From: Mycolicibacterium aromaticivorans JS19b1 = JCM 16368
GTDB taxonomy: Bacteria > Actinomycetota > Actinomycetes > Mycobacteriales > Mycobacteriaceae
Length of the DNA stretch: 64,000 bases
NCBI RefSeq assembly: GCF_000559085.1
Contig: NZ_JALN02000002.1
Location: forward strand, 380,038-444,037
Direction of reading: 5' to 3'
Shown: positions 53,025-62,467 of the stretch, piece after piece
How the letters are laid out: each line of letters begins with the position of its first letter
Position numbering within the stretch: position 1 is the stretch's first letter
Made by a program: the position numbers and the translations under genes
Notes under the pieces: generated by a model
Told to the model about the DNA's origin: nothing
Seen by the model: the letters and a program-made list of their open reading frames with translations, nothing else
Databases searched by the model: none

Positions 53025-53379
53025 AGTCGCCGGCTGCGAAGGTTGCCTGTCATCCAGCCGGAATCCTTTGGTGACAAATGCCAATTCGGCGTAGGTCGTC
53101 AGTCGCTGTTACGCCGGTGCTGCGACGGCTAGGAACCGCGCAATGATGCCTAGCACAACGATAGGCTCAGCGCATAGGGCAAATAGGCGACCGATTAGAT
53201 AAACGACATCCGGACACGGCACCGCCCTTATGTCGACATGTAATGTGTGGCTGTGACCCACTGATCCTCTCCCGTTACCCGCGAGCGGGCGGTATCTGCC
53301 CCGGCGTCGGGTCGTGCCGCCGAGTCGACTCAGGCATGCAAACTTGCGATATCATCCGTTGTAGTTTCAAAATAGTTGT
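53025..53379. other. Gap before MFS gene
   Basis: About 350 bp without a supported gene. The last 20 bp contain GTTTCA (53364-53369), which pairs with TGAAAC (53385-53390) inside the MFS gene start. This may be a binding site for the MarR regulator encoded downstream. Confidence 0.35.
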
Positions 53380-54840
53380 GTGAATGAAACCGTCGTCCGA
53401 CAGCTCGCCCGCCGACGCAAGGCCGTCGTCTTGGCGTCGTGCTGCATGAGCGTGCTAATTGTGTCGATGGACGCGACCATCGTTAACGTCGCAATCCCGA
53501 GCATACGCGCCGGCCTGTCGGCGTCGCCTTCGCAAATGCAGTGGGTCTTTGACATATACACCTTGATGGTGGCCTCGCTGTTACTGCTCTCGGGTGCGAT
53601 GGCCGACCGATTCGGTCGTCGGCGTACGTTCCAGATCGGGTTGACGGTCTTCGCGTCGGCCTCCCTGCTGTGCAGCGTGGCCCCCAACGTCGAAATGTTG
53701 ATCGGCGCCCGCTTCCTGCAGGCTATCGGCGGCTCGATGCTGACCCCCGCCGCGTTGTCGATCGTCACACAGGTGTTCACCGGCAGAGTGGAGCGCGCGC
53801 GGGTGATCGGCATATGGGGGGGCGTCGTAGGCATCTCGATGGCATTAGGTCCGGTCGTGGGCGGAGTGCTCATCGAGTATGTCGACTGGCGCGCAGTCTT
53901 CTGGATCAATGTGCCGATCTGCGCGCTAGCGATATTCTTGACCGCGATGTTCGTTCCGGAATCCAAGTCGGCCACGATGCGCGACGTCGACCTGATCGGA
54001 CTGGGTACGGGCATGGCCTTCCTGTTCGGACTAGTGTTCGTGCTCATCGAAGGGCCAGGGATGGGCTGGACCGACACCCGAGTCGTCGTTGTCGGCGGTC
54101 TCGCGGCGCTGGCATTCGCGAGTTTCCTGCGCTACGAGTCCCGCCGCCTCGACCCATTCGTCGACCTGCGATTCTTCCGCAGCATCCCATTCGCTTCGGC
54201 GACAGCCATCGCGGTGTGCGCATACGCGGTGTGGGGCGCGTTCCTGTTCATGATGTCACTATTCTTGCAAGGGGAGCGGGGGTTCTCGGCGGTTCACACG
54301 GGGCTGATGTTTCTGCCCGTAGCCGGTGGCGCACTCATCTTCTCGCCCTTGTCTGGCCGGCTGGTGGGGCGATTCGGTGCCAGACCGTCGCTGATGATTG
54401 CCGGGGTATTGATCACCGCCGCGACTCTAATGCTCGCGCCGGTCAGCGACGCTACCCCACATTGGCGGCTGCTGGTAGCCTTCGCGGTCTTCGGCATCGG
54501 CACTTCGATGGTCAACGCACCGATCACGAACACGGCCGTCAGCGGTATGCCGACCGACCGTGCCGGTGCGGCGTCGGCCCTCGCATCCACCAGCCGACAG
54601 GTGGGCGTGAGCATCGGTGTGGCGCTTTGTGGTTCGGTCGCCGGTGCGGCATTGGCCGACAGCAACGTCGACTTCGCGGTCTCCGCCCGGCCGCTGTGGC
54701 TAGTGTTCGCCGGAGTCGGTGTGCTGATCCTCACGCTCGGTGTCTACTCGACGTCGGGCCGCGCGCTGCGCTCAGCCGAGCATCTGGCGCCGCTGATCGC
54801 AGGAACTGACCCGCGACGGGAGTCTGCCGGTGTCGGGTAA
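53380..54840 (+). CDS. MFS multidrug exporter, DHA2 (14-helix) type
   Basis: A 486-residue drug:H+ antiporter of the EmrB/QacA group. Motif A is in GAMADRFGRRRTFQIG. The DHA2 motif D-type start is MDATIVNVAIPSI. Motif C-like glycine-rich segments occur at about residues 150-165 (GIWGGVVGISMALGPVVGGVL). About 14 hydrophobic helices are visible. The GTG start has no strong ribosome site. The stop overlaps a MarR gene, which probably regulates it. It may export toxic aromatic compounds. Confidence 0.9.
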   Translation: MNETVVRQLARRRKAVVLASCCMSVLIVSMDATIVNVAIPSIRAGLSASPSQMQWVFDIYTLMVASLLLLSGAMADRFGRRRTFQIGLTVFASASLLCSVAPNVEMLIGARFLQAIGGSMLTPAALSIVTQVFTGRVERARVIGIWGGVVGISMALGPVVGGVLIEYVDWRAVFWINVPICALAIFLTAMFVPESKSATMRDVDLIGLGTGMAFLFGLVFVLIEGPGMGWTDTRVVVVGGLAALAFASFLRYESRRLDPFVDLRFFRSIPFASATAIAVCAYAVWGAFLFMMSLFLQGERGFSAVHTGLMFLPVAGGALIFSPLSGRLVGRFGARPSLMIAGVLITAATLMLAPVSDATPHWRLLVAFAVFGIGTSMVNAPITNTAVSGMPTDRAGAASALASTSRQVGVSIGVALCGSVAGAALADSNVDFAVSARPLWLVFAGVGVLILTLGVYSTSGRALRSAEHLAPLIAGTDPRRESAGVG

Positions 54841-55258
54841 TCCGGAGGCGGACGAGGTCTGGCGGGCGATGACCGCACTGGTCACCGACAACCGCGCCAG
54901 CTGGAGGCGAGCGACCGTCGACCAGACGGGTCTGCCTTTCAGTCGCATACGGATCCTGCATCGCCTGGCCCGCGGGTCGATGACTGTCAAAGAGGTCGCG
55001 CACGCCGTGACCATCGATGCTCCGGCGGCCACGGTGGCCGTCAACGACCTGGAGGAACGTGGGCTAGTGAGGCGGCAGACGATTCCCACTAACCGGCGCT
55101 GCAAGGTGGTATCACTGACCGACGCCGGCTGGGCGATGGTGGCTACCATCGATGGGATCGACGACCCGGCTCCCGAAGCGCTTACGGCGCTTGACAAAAA
55201 CGAACTGAAGGCGCTGCGAGACGCGATAGCCAAAGTCAACACACACGCCAAACAATAA
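54830..55258 (+). CDS. MarR-family transcriptional regulator
   Basis: A 142-residue winged-helix regulator. The DNA-recognition part is MTVKEVAHAVTIDAPAATVAVNDLEERGLVRRQTIP, followed by the wing and LTDAGWAMVATID. The start overlaps the exporter gene, so both are on one transcript and the regulator probably represses that operon until a phenolic ligand binds. The GTG start at 54830 is chosen by the overlap and the natural length. Confidence 0.87.
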   Translation: MSGNPEADEVWRAMTALVTDNRASWRRATVDQTGLPFSRIRILHRLARGSMTVKEVAHAVTIDAPAATVAVNDLEERGLVRRQTIPTNRRCKVVSLTDAGWAMVATIDGIDDPAPEALTALDKNELKALRDAIAKVNTHAKQ

Positions 55259-55374
55259 CCGGGAAAATCTCGGTCGAAGCACTCAACGAACTACTCTCAA
55301 ATCCACCAGCCGTTGCGATTCAGATCGTCTTCGGTTAGCTCGGGATGCTCACCGACGTAGCTGACGGCCGTGGC

Positions 55375-55745
55375 GGTTGGTGCACGGGTTGGTATTCGCC
55401 GCGGGGTATGCGCGGCACACGTTCGTCTTTCCGCGTATCGATTAGACGCTTAACGATGTGATCCGCGGGTACGCATCGGCGCCGGCGCTCTTCTGCGGGT
55501 TTCGCGGTGGTGAATTTAGCAACATGAAGGCGATTGTCGACTGCGCGGACGTCGTCGATCTGAAACTCGACGACACGTTCCTCGGGTACGCTCAGGCGCG
55601 TGGCTTCGCCGTGGATCCTGCCGGGCGCGCAGCCCGCGGATGGGCCCTAGGTCGAGCACACTACTCCGTATGTGACGTCGAATATCGTCGGCGGAGAGGA
55701 ATTCCAGGCTCTCGACTACTGCCGGGTACGGGCTGAACCGTCTCC
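55375..55745 (+). pseudogene. IS21-family IstA transposase remnant
   Basis: Broken frames read VHGLVFAAGYARHTFVF, a stop, then VIRGYASAPALFCGFRGG and NMKAIVDCADVVDLKLDDTF, then LGYAQARGFAVDPA, and after a frameshift TPYVTSNIVGGEEF. This is the order in the rve part of IstA proteins. Both ends and IstB are missing, and there are at least two frame breaks. Confidence 0.65.
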
Positions 55746-56111
55746 GGTTTGATGCCGGCTTCGTAGGTGAGATATCGCCGGCTGGGACGCCCGGAGTCGA
55801 GCATAATAGGCGGTCTCGTATTCCTCTGGCGGGACGTAGTCGAGGAGGCTGTGGAGGCGCCGATTGTTGAACCAGTCGACCTATTCCATCCAGGCTTATT
55901 CGACCTCGTCGAGGGTGCGCAGCGGGCCACTGAGGAACGGACTGCCCCGACCGGTGGCTTCGGTCTTGAACAACCCGATCGTCGTCTCAGCCAACGCATT
56001 GTCGTAAGCGTCACCGACACGGCCGATCGATGCCGCAATCCCTTCCAGCACAAGAGTTTCCGCGAACGCGATGGATGCGTATTGGGCGGATTCAACTGAT
56101 CGTCGCAACAC
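55745..56111 (-). pseudogene. IS3-family OrfB C-terminal remnant
   Basis: The minus strand reads IAASIGRVGDAYDNALAETT, then IGLFKTEATGRG, the last catalytic part of an IS3 OrfB with the Glu of the DDE triad. The other frame continues VDWFNNRRLHSLLDYVPPEEY, the C-terminal end. A stop and a frame change separate the two, and the upstream part of the transposase is missing. Confidence 0.65.
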
Positions 56112-56342
56112 CTCGAATTATCGGAGGTGTGCGATGGGGGTACGGGAACCGGCAGTTGGAGGTCCGTGGCTATCGGCGTCAGATTCCCTCACCGGGGGCC
56201 GATATTCCGCAGTTCTCCACTTACACCACCTGGCACCTGTGTCTGACCGATCTGGCCCGGATGGGCTGGGGGGACTTGACCCCGTGTGTTGGACACGCTC
56301 AATCCCAGGAATGTGCTGGGGGAAGCGAGATGATCCAACCCG

Positions 56343-56675
56343 ATGGCAAGGAAAAATTACCCCGATGAGTTCAAGCGTGACGCGGTCGCGCTCTACCGGG
56401 ACACCGAGGGCGCGACGATCGCCCAGATCGCTGCCGAGCTCGGTGTCAGCGAGGCCACGCTCTCGGCGTGGTGCAAGTCGGCCGGGGTGCCGATTCGGCA
56501 CCGCCGCGGTGTCGTAGTGGCCGAGCCTGTGCTAGGGGCCGAGAGCCCTGAGCAGGAGCTGGCCCGCCTCCGCAGTGAGGTCAAGGCGTTACGCGCCACC
56601 GAGGCGCGGTTGTCCACCGAGCGTGACATCTTGCGGTCGGCGGCCAAATATTTCGCCGGGGAGACGAACTGGTGA
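56343..56675 (+). CDS. IS3-family transposase OrfA
   Basis: A 110-residue helix-turn-helix protein (YPDEFKRDAVALYRDT, then AELGVSEATLSAWC) with a coiled-coil end (LARLRSEVKALRATEARLSTERDIL). Its stop overlaps the orfB start, and a frameshift product OrfAB would be the active transposase in this family. Confidence 0.88.
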   Translation: MARKNYPDEFKRDAVALYRDTEGATIAQIAAELGVSEATLSAWCKSAGVPIRHRRGVVVAEPVLGAESPEQELARLRSEVKALRATEARLSTERDILRSAAKYFAGETNW

Positions 56676-57571
56676 GCCGCTTTCAGTTTGTCGCCGACCA
56701 CCTGCACGCCTTCGAGGTGAAGTGGCTCTGCGCAGTCGTCGAGGTTGCGCGTTCGTCGTTCTACGCGTGGTTGGCCGGTGCTGACGGACGAGCGGCCCGT
56801 CGGGCTGCTGACGAGGCGCTGGCCGAGCGTATCCGCGCCGTCCACGACGAGGACAACACCTACGGGGCGCCGCGGATCACCGCCGAGCTCAACGACGGTG
56901 CGCCCGAGGGGCAGCGGGTCAACCACAAGCGGGTGGCTCGGGTGATGCGCGGCGCCGGGATCGCCGGTTATCGACGCCGACGTCGGGTCAAGACGACCGT
57001 GGCGGACCCGGCGAACCAGAAGGTCCCCGACCTGCTCAAACGCGATTTCACCGCCGCGCAGGTCAACACCCGTTACGTCGGCGACATCACCTACTTGCCA
57101 TTGGCGACCGGCGCCAACCTGTACCTGGCCACCGTGATCGACTGCTGTTCACGGCGGGTCGCCGGGTGGGCGATCGCCGATCACATGCGCACCGAACTGG
57201 TCATCGATGCGCTCAAAGCCGCTGCTGCACTGCGGGGTTCACTGGCTGGTGCAATATTCCATGCAGATCATGGAAGTCAGTACACCTCACGGGATTTCGC
57301 GAATCTCTGCCGCGATCTGGGGGTCGTCCAGTCGATGGGTGCGGTGGGGTCAAGTGCCGATAACGCGTTGGCCGAATCGTTCAACGCCGCCCTCAAGCGC
57401 GAGATTCTGCAAGACCGTGCCTGCTGGCCGGACGCGGCGATCTGCCGCCGTGAGGTCTTTCGGTGGCTGGCCCGCTACAACACCACACGACGGCACTCCT
57501 ACTGCCGTCATTCCAGCCCCGCGACCTACGAAAGGAACCTGACACCGGCTACGCTGCCCGAAGCCGCATAA
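56672..57571 (+). CDS. IS3-family transposase OrfB
   Basis: A 299-residue integrase-core transposase with HTH_21 (NTYGAPRITAELND, then NHKRVARVMRGAGIAG) and the rve domain. The catalytic triad is D138 (VGDITYL), D199 (FHADHGSQYTS) and E235 (NALAESFN), with the D-35-E spacing of IS3. No internal stop or frame break is seen. Confidence 0.9.
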   Translation: MSRFQFVADHLHAFEVKWLCAVVEVARSSFYAWLAGADGRAARRAADEALAERIRAVHDEDNTYGAPRITAELNDGAPEGQRVNHKRVARVMRGAGIAGYRRRRRVKTTVADPANQKVPDLLKRDFTAAQVNTRYVGDITYLPLATGANLYLATVIDCCSRRVAGWAIADHMRTELVIDALKAAAALRGSLAGAIFHADHGSQYTSRDFANLCRDLGVVQSMGAVGSSADNALAESFNAALKREILQDRACWPDAAICRREVFRWLARYNTTRRHSYCRHSSPATYERNLTPATLPEAA

Positions 57572-57604
57572 CCACAAATCCCGTGTCCACTACATGGGGG
57601 CAAG

Positions 57605-58019
57605 GCCCGGGAGCTGCACGGGATAGGCCACCAATCGACCGAGTCGACGCTGACCTTCATTCACCTCTCGGGCCGCGATTTTGCCGAGAAGCTGAATCGT
57701 TCGATGACCTACGTGCATGCGCAGCGCATCGCCACGCTCACCGCGGTCGACGGCACGGGACGGGCCCGGCGTGGACGTTTTCGCTGCCCGTCGAAGGCTC
57801 CGAGCTGGACCGAGTGCACCGCTCGAATCGCGCCCGAAAGCACTGCGCTGCAACAGGGCCGGGCATCCCAACGCCGGCGCCAGCGGCGGGAAACATATCG
57901 CGCCCTGAGGTGCCAATACAGCCCCCATGTTGCTTTGTTCCTCTTTGTTCGTTGTTGAGGCGCCTGCATCGCGGCGTCAAGATTTTCCGCTCCGCGACCT
58001 GTGATGTGGAGAGCATTGA
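57605..58019. other. Stretch without recognisable gene
   Basis: About 415 bp between the IS3-family element and the AT-rich region before the TetR gene. Several frames stay open in this GC-rich part, including one joined in frame to the TetR gene, but none has a motif or ribosome site I would support. Confidence 0.4.
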
Positions 58020-58110
58020 ATCTAATGGACGATTGGTATTAGTATTAGATATAGAATATCATGCGCTCGATTATTTAGTTCAACTTATTATTGATACTAA
58101 TAGACACATG
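58020..58110 (+). promoter_or_regulatory. AT-rich promoter/operator region of the TetR gene
   Basis: This is a markedly AT-rich island in a GC-rich window. It contains ATTAGTAT (58038-58045) and its inverted copy ATACTAAT (58094-58101), the first also overlapping a direct repeat TATTAG-TATTAG. TetR regulators usually bind palindromes in their own promoters, so this is a reasonable operator. The base composition suggests foreign origin or a strong promoter. Confidence 0.45.
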
Positions 58111-58152
58111 TGCGCAGTCGGGCGGCGGAGCTCCAGAGAGGAAGGCCATCCC

Positions 58153-58755
58153 TTGGCTACAAGAGCGACTACGGAGGCGAAGATATATGATGGAGCTTTG
58201 CGCGCCCTTGCTCGCCAGGGGCCGAAAAAGCTCGCAATGAGCGGTATCGCGGCGGAGGCGGGGGTGTCGGGTGGCACGCTCTACCGATACTTCAAAAACA
58301 AGGAAGACCTCCTCGAGTCGCTCGGCAATCATTTCGTCATGAGGTTGCGCGGGACCCTACAGGGGGCGATCGCCGAACAGCCCAATCCCGCCGATCGTCT
58401 GCCCTTGGTCGTGGATATCGTGCTGCGCTACTGGCAGGAGAACCCGGCAGCTGTCCAACTAGGACAACTCGAACCGGATTTCGTGATCGACTACATCAAG
58501 CAGGTGACACCCCAGTGGTCTGCCGCTATTCATGACGCCGTGGAGCCCGTCCTCGCCGATAGCCCGGCAGTCCAGCTCGGACTGGCAACACCGGATGAGA
58601 TCGTGAACCTCATTGTTAGGATGGCTTTTTCGCATTACTTCCTGCCTGTCAACGACTACCGTGAACTGCGCGACCTACTGCTCGCACTTGGGAGTTCGGC
58701 TGGGCTGGATCCAAAGAATGGTCGGATTGGGTCCGGACGCAAGGCCGCAAGCTGA
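58153..58755 (+). CDS. TetR-family transcriptional regulator
   Basis: A 200-residue regulator. The N-terminal HTH is IYDGALRALARQGPKKLAMS, then GIAAEAGVSGGTLYRYFKNKEDLLESL. The rest is a helical ligand domain. The TTG at 58153 follows GAGGAAGG by 8 bp; an ATG at 58108 is a less likely alternative. It is the closest intact regulator to the Rieske gene set at 60478, which lies 1.7 kb downstream behind two remnants. Confidence 0.82.
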   Translation: MATRATTEAKIYDGALRALARQGPKKLAMSGIAAEAGVSGGTLYRYFKNKEDLLESLGNHFVMRLRGTLQGAIAEQPNPADRLPLVVDIVLRYWQENPAAVQLGQLEPDFVIDYIKQVTPQWSAAIHDAVEPVLADSPAVQLGLATPDEIVNLIVRMAFSHYFLPVNDYRELRDLLLALGSSAGLDPKNGRIGSGRKAAS

Positions 58756-58766
58756 TGGTTACGACT

Positions 58767-59640
58767 GTTTAGCACCGACAACATCGCGCACCACGCTGAT
58801 TCCTTCGATCTCGGCCTCGACCACATCGCCTTCCTGGCGAATCGGCCGTCCCTGCATACCGATACCGTCGGCGGCCCCGGTGGACGCGATGTCACCCGCG
58901 TTCAAAGTGGCTCGCGCGGCGACGTAGTCGAAACACTCGTCGAGGTTCCTAACGACCTTTTGGTCCGATCATGTTGATGCTCTTCACCATTGACGCGCAA
59001 GGTAATCTCCACATCGATCTGACTCGATCCACCGAACTCATCCTGGTAGTGATCCACGGTCCCCTAAGTCGCTCCCGTGAGCCGCGCCTTGGTGGTGAAC
59101 AAGTCCAATCCACCGACAGACGACGCTGCATCTCTGGCACTGACATCGTTGCCCGCGGTGTAACCGAGCACAGCATCTGTTGGGTTTGTTCGCCGGAACA
59201 GCCGTGACTCCGACGAGCTCAACCTCGAAATCAAGCTAATCGGTGATCGCCGGATTGGCCATCTCATCGCCGTGCCCGATGATCGCGACCCGGGGTCTAG
59301 GGAAGCCCACCATACTCGCCGGACACTCGGTGACGCCGAGCTTCTCCAGGTTGGTCCAGTAGTTCATGCCGACGCCGATGATCGTAGAAGTCGAATTGAT
59401 GGCGGCAGAAGCCGCACGTCCGCGAGCAGTACCGACGGACCGGCAAATTCGAATGCGCTCGACCGGCTGCACGCAGACCCGGCAACAAGCGACCACCACG
59501 GCGAGATGTTCGCCGCGCTGCAGCGGCGTCGCCGCCCTCTGGTACGGCGACCCGCGGTGCGCACCAGTCCCCGGCATCGACGGCACGACCGCGGCTTGGG
59601 CCGGCCGGGTGTCACACTGGCACGACACCTCGAGCTCACC
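58767..59640 (-). pseudogene. Fumarylacetoacetate-hydrolase-family gene, frameshifted
   Basis: On the minus strand the family order is seen in pieces. First is IIGVGMNYWTNLEKLGVTE with FPRPRVAIIGHGDEMANPAITD and a stop, then LGYTAGNDVSARDAASSVGG. Next is SSQIDVEITLRVNGE, and last LNAGDIASTGAADGIGMQGRP and GDVVEAEIEGISVVRDVVGA. At least three breaks interrupt it. FAH-type enzymes hydrolyse or decarboxylate C-C bonds in meta-cleavage and related pathways, so this fits a decayed catabolic gene. Confidence 0.65.
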
Positions 59641-59669
59641 CCAAGGGTCCGCGCCACTGTCGCACCATC

Positions 59670-60260
59670 ATGGTCAAGGCCGGGCGATGGTTAGCCGCCT
59701 AACATCGCGGGATCACGGATCCCGGGCCATGGACCCGCCAGACCTGCGCCCCTGGGTTGCGGCCGTGAACCGCATGAAGGTCGGCGACTATGTCACGCGC
59801 CGTGACCACATGCACGCCCGCGCAGGAACACCGACGTCCCCTCGCACCCAGGCCCACAACCTGATGGCGACCCGCACCTTCTTTCGCGACGGACAGGAGT
59901 GGGAGTAGATCTGCCGCCGCTTCGACCCGACCCGACCCGCGCGCTTCGCGGTACCCACGCAGCGCGGCCGCGCCGATGGACGCCAACCCCCGCGCCAACT
60001 TCGACATGCTCGCCGAAGGGGCTGTCTGCCTGCCCGACGCGCCCGTGCACAAGGACAGGCATCGTCTTCACCAAACCCGTCGATCCTCTTCTCGGACAGG
60101 CGATCGACGCATGGCGAGCACTGTCGCCTGGCGCAGCCGACCACGCTCAACCGCAAGACCGGCGAGCACGTCCACATGCTCTTCACCGTCCGCGCACACC
60201 GGTTGCGATGAATTTCATCCAACCGCACAACCGCACTGCTCGACCGGGTCGTCAACGTAC
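59670..60260 (+). pseudogene. Tyrosine recombinase/integrase-like remnant
   Basis: Broken frames on the plus strand read MKVGDYVTRRDHMHARAG, then RRFDPTRPARFAVPTQR and IVFTKPVDPLLGQAIDAWRAL. Last is RKTGEHVHMLFTVRAHRL. The segments and their order resemble large actinobacterial site-specific integrases, but the catalytic C-terminal part (Arg-His-x-x-Arg-Tyr) is not found. The identification is tentative. Confidence 0.4.
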
Positions 60261-60477
60261 CCACTCCCGCTGGACCCAAGCTATGGAGACGGTGGCAGGC
60301 GTGCCGAGCTCACGCGGGGGTTCCACAAGTGGACCTGGTTGTCACACCACAGTACGTCGGCAGCCTAAATAATAGGTTGCAAACAGTTTCCATCCTATGT
60401 AAGCTCAGTGACAGTGTAACCCGCATCACATAGACGCCCATGGTCCTTCGGGCACGGATGATAGGAAGGTGCGCCCG

Positions 60478-61821
60478 GTGGCAACGATGGCGCCTGACGA
60501 GAAGACAATGCGACTGTTAGAAAATGCGCGCGGCTCGATCCTAAAGGGTCGCCTCCCTGCGTCTCTCATCGCTAATGCAGCGCTTTACGAGCTTGAATTG
60601 AAGCGAGTATTTGGTAGGACCTGGCAGTTTCTCTGCCACGAAGACGAGATCCCCAATGCGGGTGACTATGTAGTGCGCTACATCGCTGATAACTCAATTA
60701 TTGTCGCGCGGCAGCAGGATATGACGATTCGGGCGATGTCGAACTCGTGTCGGCACCGCGGCACGCTGCTTTGCCGAACCGAGTCTGGGAATGAGTCGGC
60801 GTTCCAGTGTCCGTACCACGGTTGGACCTATCGAAACAACGGTGATCTCATCGCGATACCTGCGCAGCAGGCAGTGTACGGTGCTGCGTTCGACAAGAGT
60901 CGGCTAGGGTTGCGCGCTCTGCCGATGCTGGACTCGTACGCGGGCCTTGTCTTCGGGTGTGTGTCGGATGAGGCGCCGGGACTGGATGAGTACCTCGGGG
61001 ACATGCGCTGGTATCTCGACTTGATGATGAAGAAGAGCCCGGCCGGCCTTGAGGCGTGGGGTGCCCCGCAGCGTTGGGTGATTGACGCGAACTGGAAGAC
61101 CGGCGCCGATAACTTTGTTGGGGACGGCTATCACACGGTCATGACGCACCGTTCGATGTGCGAGCTGGGGTTGTTACCGCCCGATAATGTGGCCGTTTCG
61201 CCGGCCCACGTCAGCCTATCGGGCGGGCACGGGGCGGGCGTTCTAGGCGCACCACCCGGCATACCCGCACCGCCGTACATGGGCTATCCCGAGGAAATCG
61301 TCTCCGGTCTCAGCGAGGGTTACGGCGATGACGTCCATGGCGAGATGCTGAAACGGACGATGTTCATTCATGGCAATGTGTTCCCGAACTTGTCCTTCTT
61401 GAACGCCTTCATCGCCAAGGACGGGCAGTCTATGCCGTTGCCCATTCTGACCTTGCGGCAATGGCGTCCCTTGGACGCAGCTCGTATGGAGGTGTGGTCG
61501 TGGTTCTTCGTGGAGCGCAACGCGCCCGAAGAGTTCAAGCAGCAGTCGTTTGAGACTTATGTTCGGACGTTCGGGGTCGGGGGTGTCTTCGAGCAGGATG
61601 ACGCCGAGATATTCCAGGCTATTACCAAGGGAACACGCGGCGAGTTGGCTGGTGGTGTGGAGCTGAACCTGGAGATGGGACTGGACAATCTGGCTCCTGA
61701 TCCAACGTGGCTGGGCCCGGGACGACCGTTGGCCAGTGGCTACGCCGAACAGAATCAGCGCGAGTACTGGAAGCAGTACTTCGACTATCTGGCCACACCG
61801 AGAAGGGATGAGAACGTATGA
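60478..61821 (+). CDS. Rieske ring-hydroxylating dioxygenase alpha subunit
   Basis: A 447-residue alpha subunit of the PAH dioxygenase branch, related to that at 31885 through most of its length. The Rieske ligands are C91, H93, C111 and H114 (NSCRHRG, then FQCPYHGW). The iron site is NFVGDGYHTVMTH and VFEQDDAE. The GTG at 60478 is preferred because AGGAAGG ends 9 bases before it; a GTG at 60469 abuts that site. Here alpha precedes beta, the reverse of the order at 31.3 kb. The beta gene is frameshifted, which may leave this alpha without its own partner. Confidence 0.9.
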   Translation: MATMAPDEKTMRLLENARGSILKGRLPASLIANAALYELELKRVFGRTWQFLCHEDEIPNAGDYVVRYIADNSIIVARQQDMTIRAMSNSCRHRGTLLCRTESGNESAFQCPYHGWTYRNNGDLIAIPAQQAVYGAAFDKSRLGLRALPMLDSYAGLVFGCVSDEAPGLDEYLGDMRWYLDLMMKKSPAGLEAWGAPQRWVIDANWKTGADNFVGDGYHTVMTHRSMCELGLLPPDNVAVSPAHVSLSGGHGAGVLGAPPGIPAPPYMGYPEEIVSGLSEGYGDDVHGEMLKRTMFIHGNVFPNLSFLNAFIAKDGQSMPLPILTLRQWRPLDAARMEVWSWFFVERNAPEEFKQQSFETYVRTFGVGGVFEQDDAEIFQAITKGTRGELAGGVELNLEMGLDNLAPDPTWLGPGRPLASGYAEQNQREYWKQYFDYLATPRRDENV

Positions 61822-62361
61822 CGACAACGGTGCCGCAGGATCCACCTCAGGCTGCGAGGGTTTCGCGCGACGTGCGCGAGGAAATCGAAGACTTCCTTTT
61901 CGACGAGGCCGATCTGTTGGATCGCGATGAGTTCGAAGAGTGGCTGGAATTGCTGGCACCGGATGTGCACTATTTCGCGCGCGTCCGTCAGACGCCTTCG
62001 CAGAGCAGGTGGCCCGGGGTTCTCTGAGCGCTCTATGCACCTGAGTGATAACTACACGAGTCTGAAGATGCGTATTCAGCGGCACCGAACGTCGTCGGAT
62101 TGGGCTGAGGATCCTCCGTCGCGGATCCGGCACTACATCACCAATGTCAGGGTCAGGTCTGGTGAGGACGGCGATGAGTACCGTGTGACGTCGAATGCGT
62201 TGCTGGTGCGCACGCGCGCAGACGAGCCTAAGGTGGAGACAGTCGCTGCCGAGCGCCGAGACATTATTCGTCGCGACGAGACGGGTTTGAAACTGGTCCA
62301 GCGCGAGATCCTGCTGGATCACACCACGTTGCCCACGCACAACCTGTCATTCTGGATCTAA
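61818..62361 (+). pseudogene. Ring-hydroxylating dioxygenase beta subunit gene with frameshift
   Basis: The gene starts at ATG 61818, overlapping the alpha stop, and reads VREEIEDFLFDEADLLDRDEFEEWLELLAPDVHYF. Near 62015 (run CCCGGGG) the frame shifts by one base, and FSERSMHLSDNYTSLKMRI continues to the normal end REILLDHTTLPTHNLSFWI. One base too many in the G run explains it. It may be a real mutation or a sequencing error; if corrected, the product would be about 180 residues. Confidence 0.8.
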
Positions 62362-62467
62362 GGTGCCGGTGAGCTTGACATCATTACGGCGGCGCCTCCG
62401 CCGAAACTCCGGCCCACGAACGTTGTGGCCGAGCGAATTTGGGTCTGTCCTTAAGGTAGGCCGGTAG

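Larger units (their letters stand above)
56275..57604 (+). mobile_element. IS3-family insertion sequence, apparently intact
   Basis: About 1330 bp bounded by imperfect inverted repeats (56275-56297 and 57582-57604, 19 of 23 positions match). It carries orfA and orfB in the usual overlap. No convincing target duplication was found, so the outer ends may be off by a few bases. It is the only insertion sequence in the window whose genes look complete. Confidence 0.8.

Noticed and set aside
55259..55285. Possible hairpin terminator after the MarR gene (ACCGGGA/TCTCGGT)
   Set aside because: A 7-bp stem with one G-U pair and no T tract; too weak to call.
57463..58152. N-terminal extension of the TetR gene back into the IS3-family element
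   Set aside because: The extension overlaps the transposase end and has no similarity; the TTG at 58153 has a ribosome site and gives a normal TetR length.
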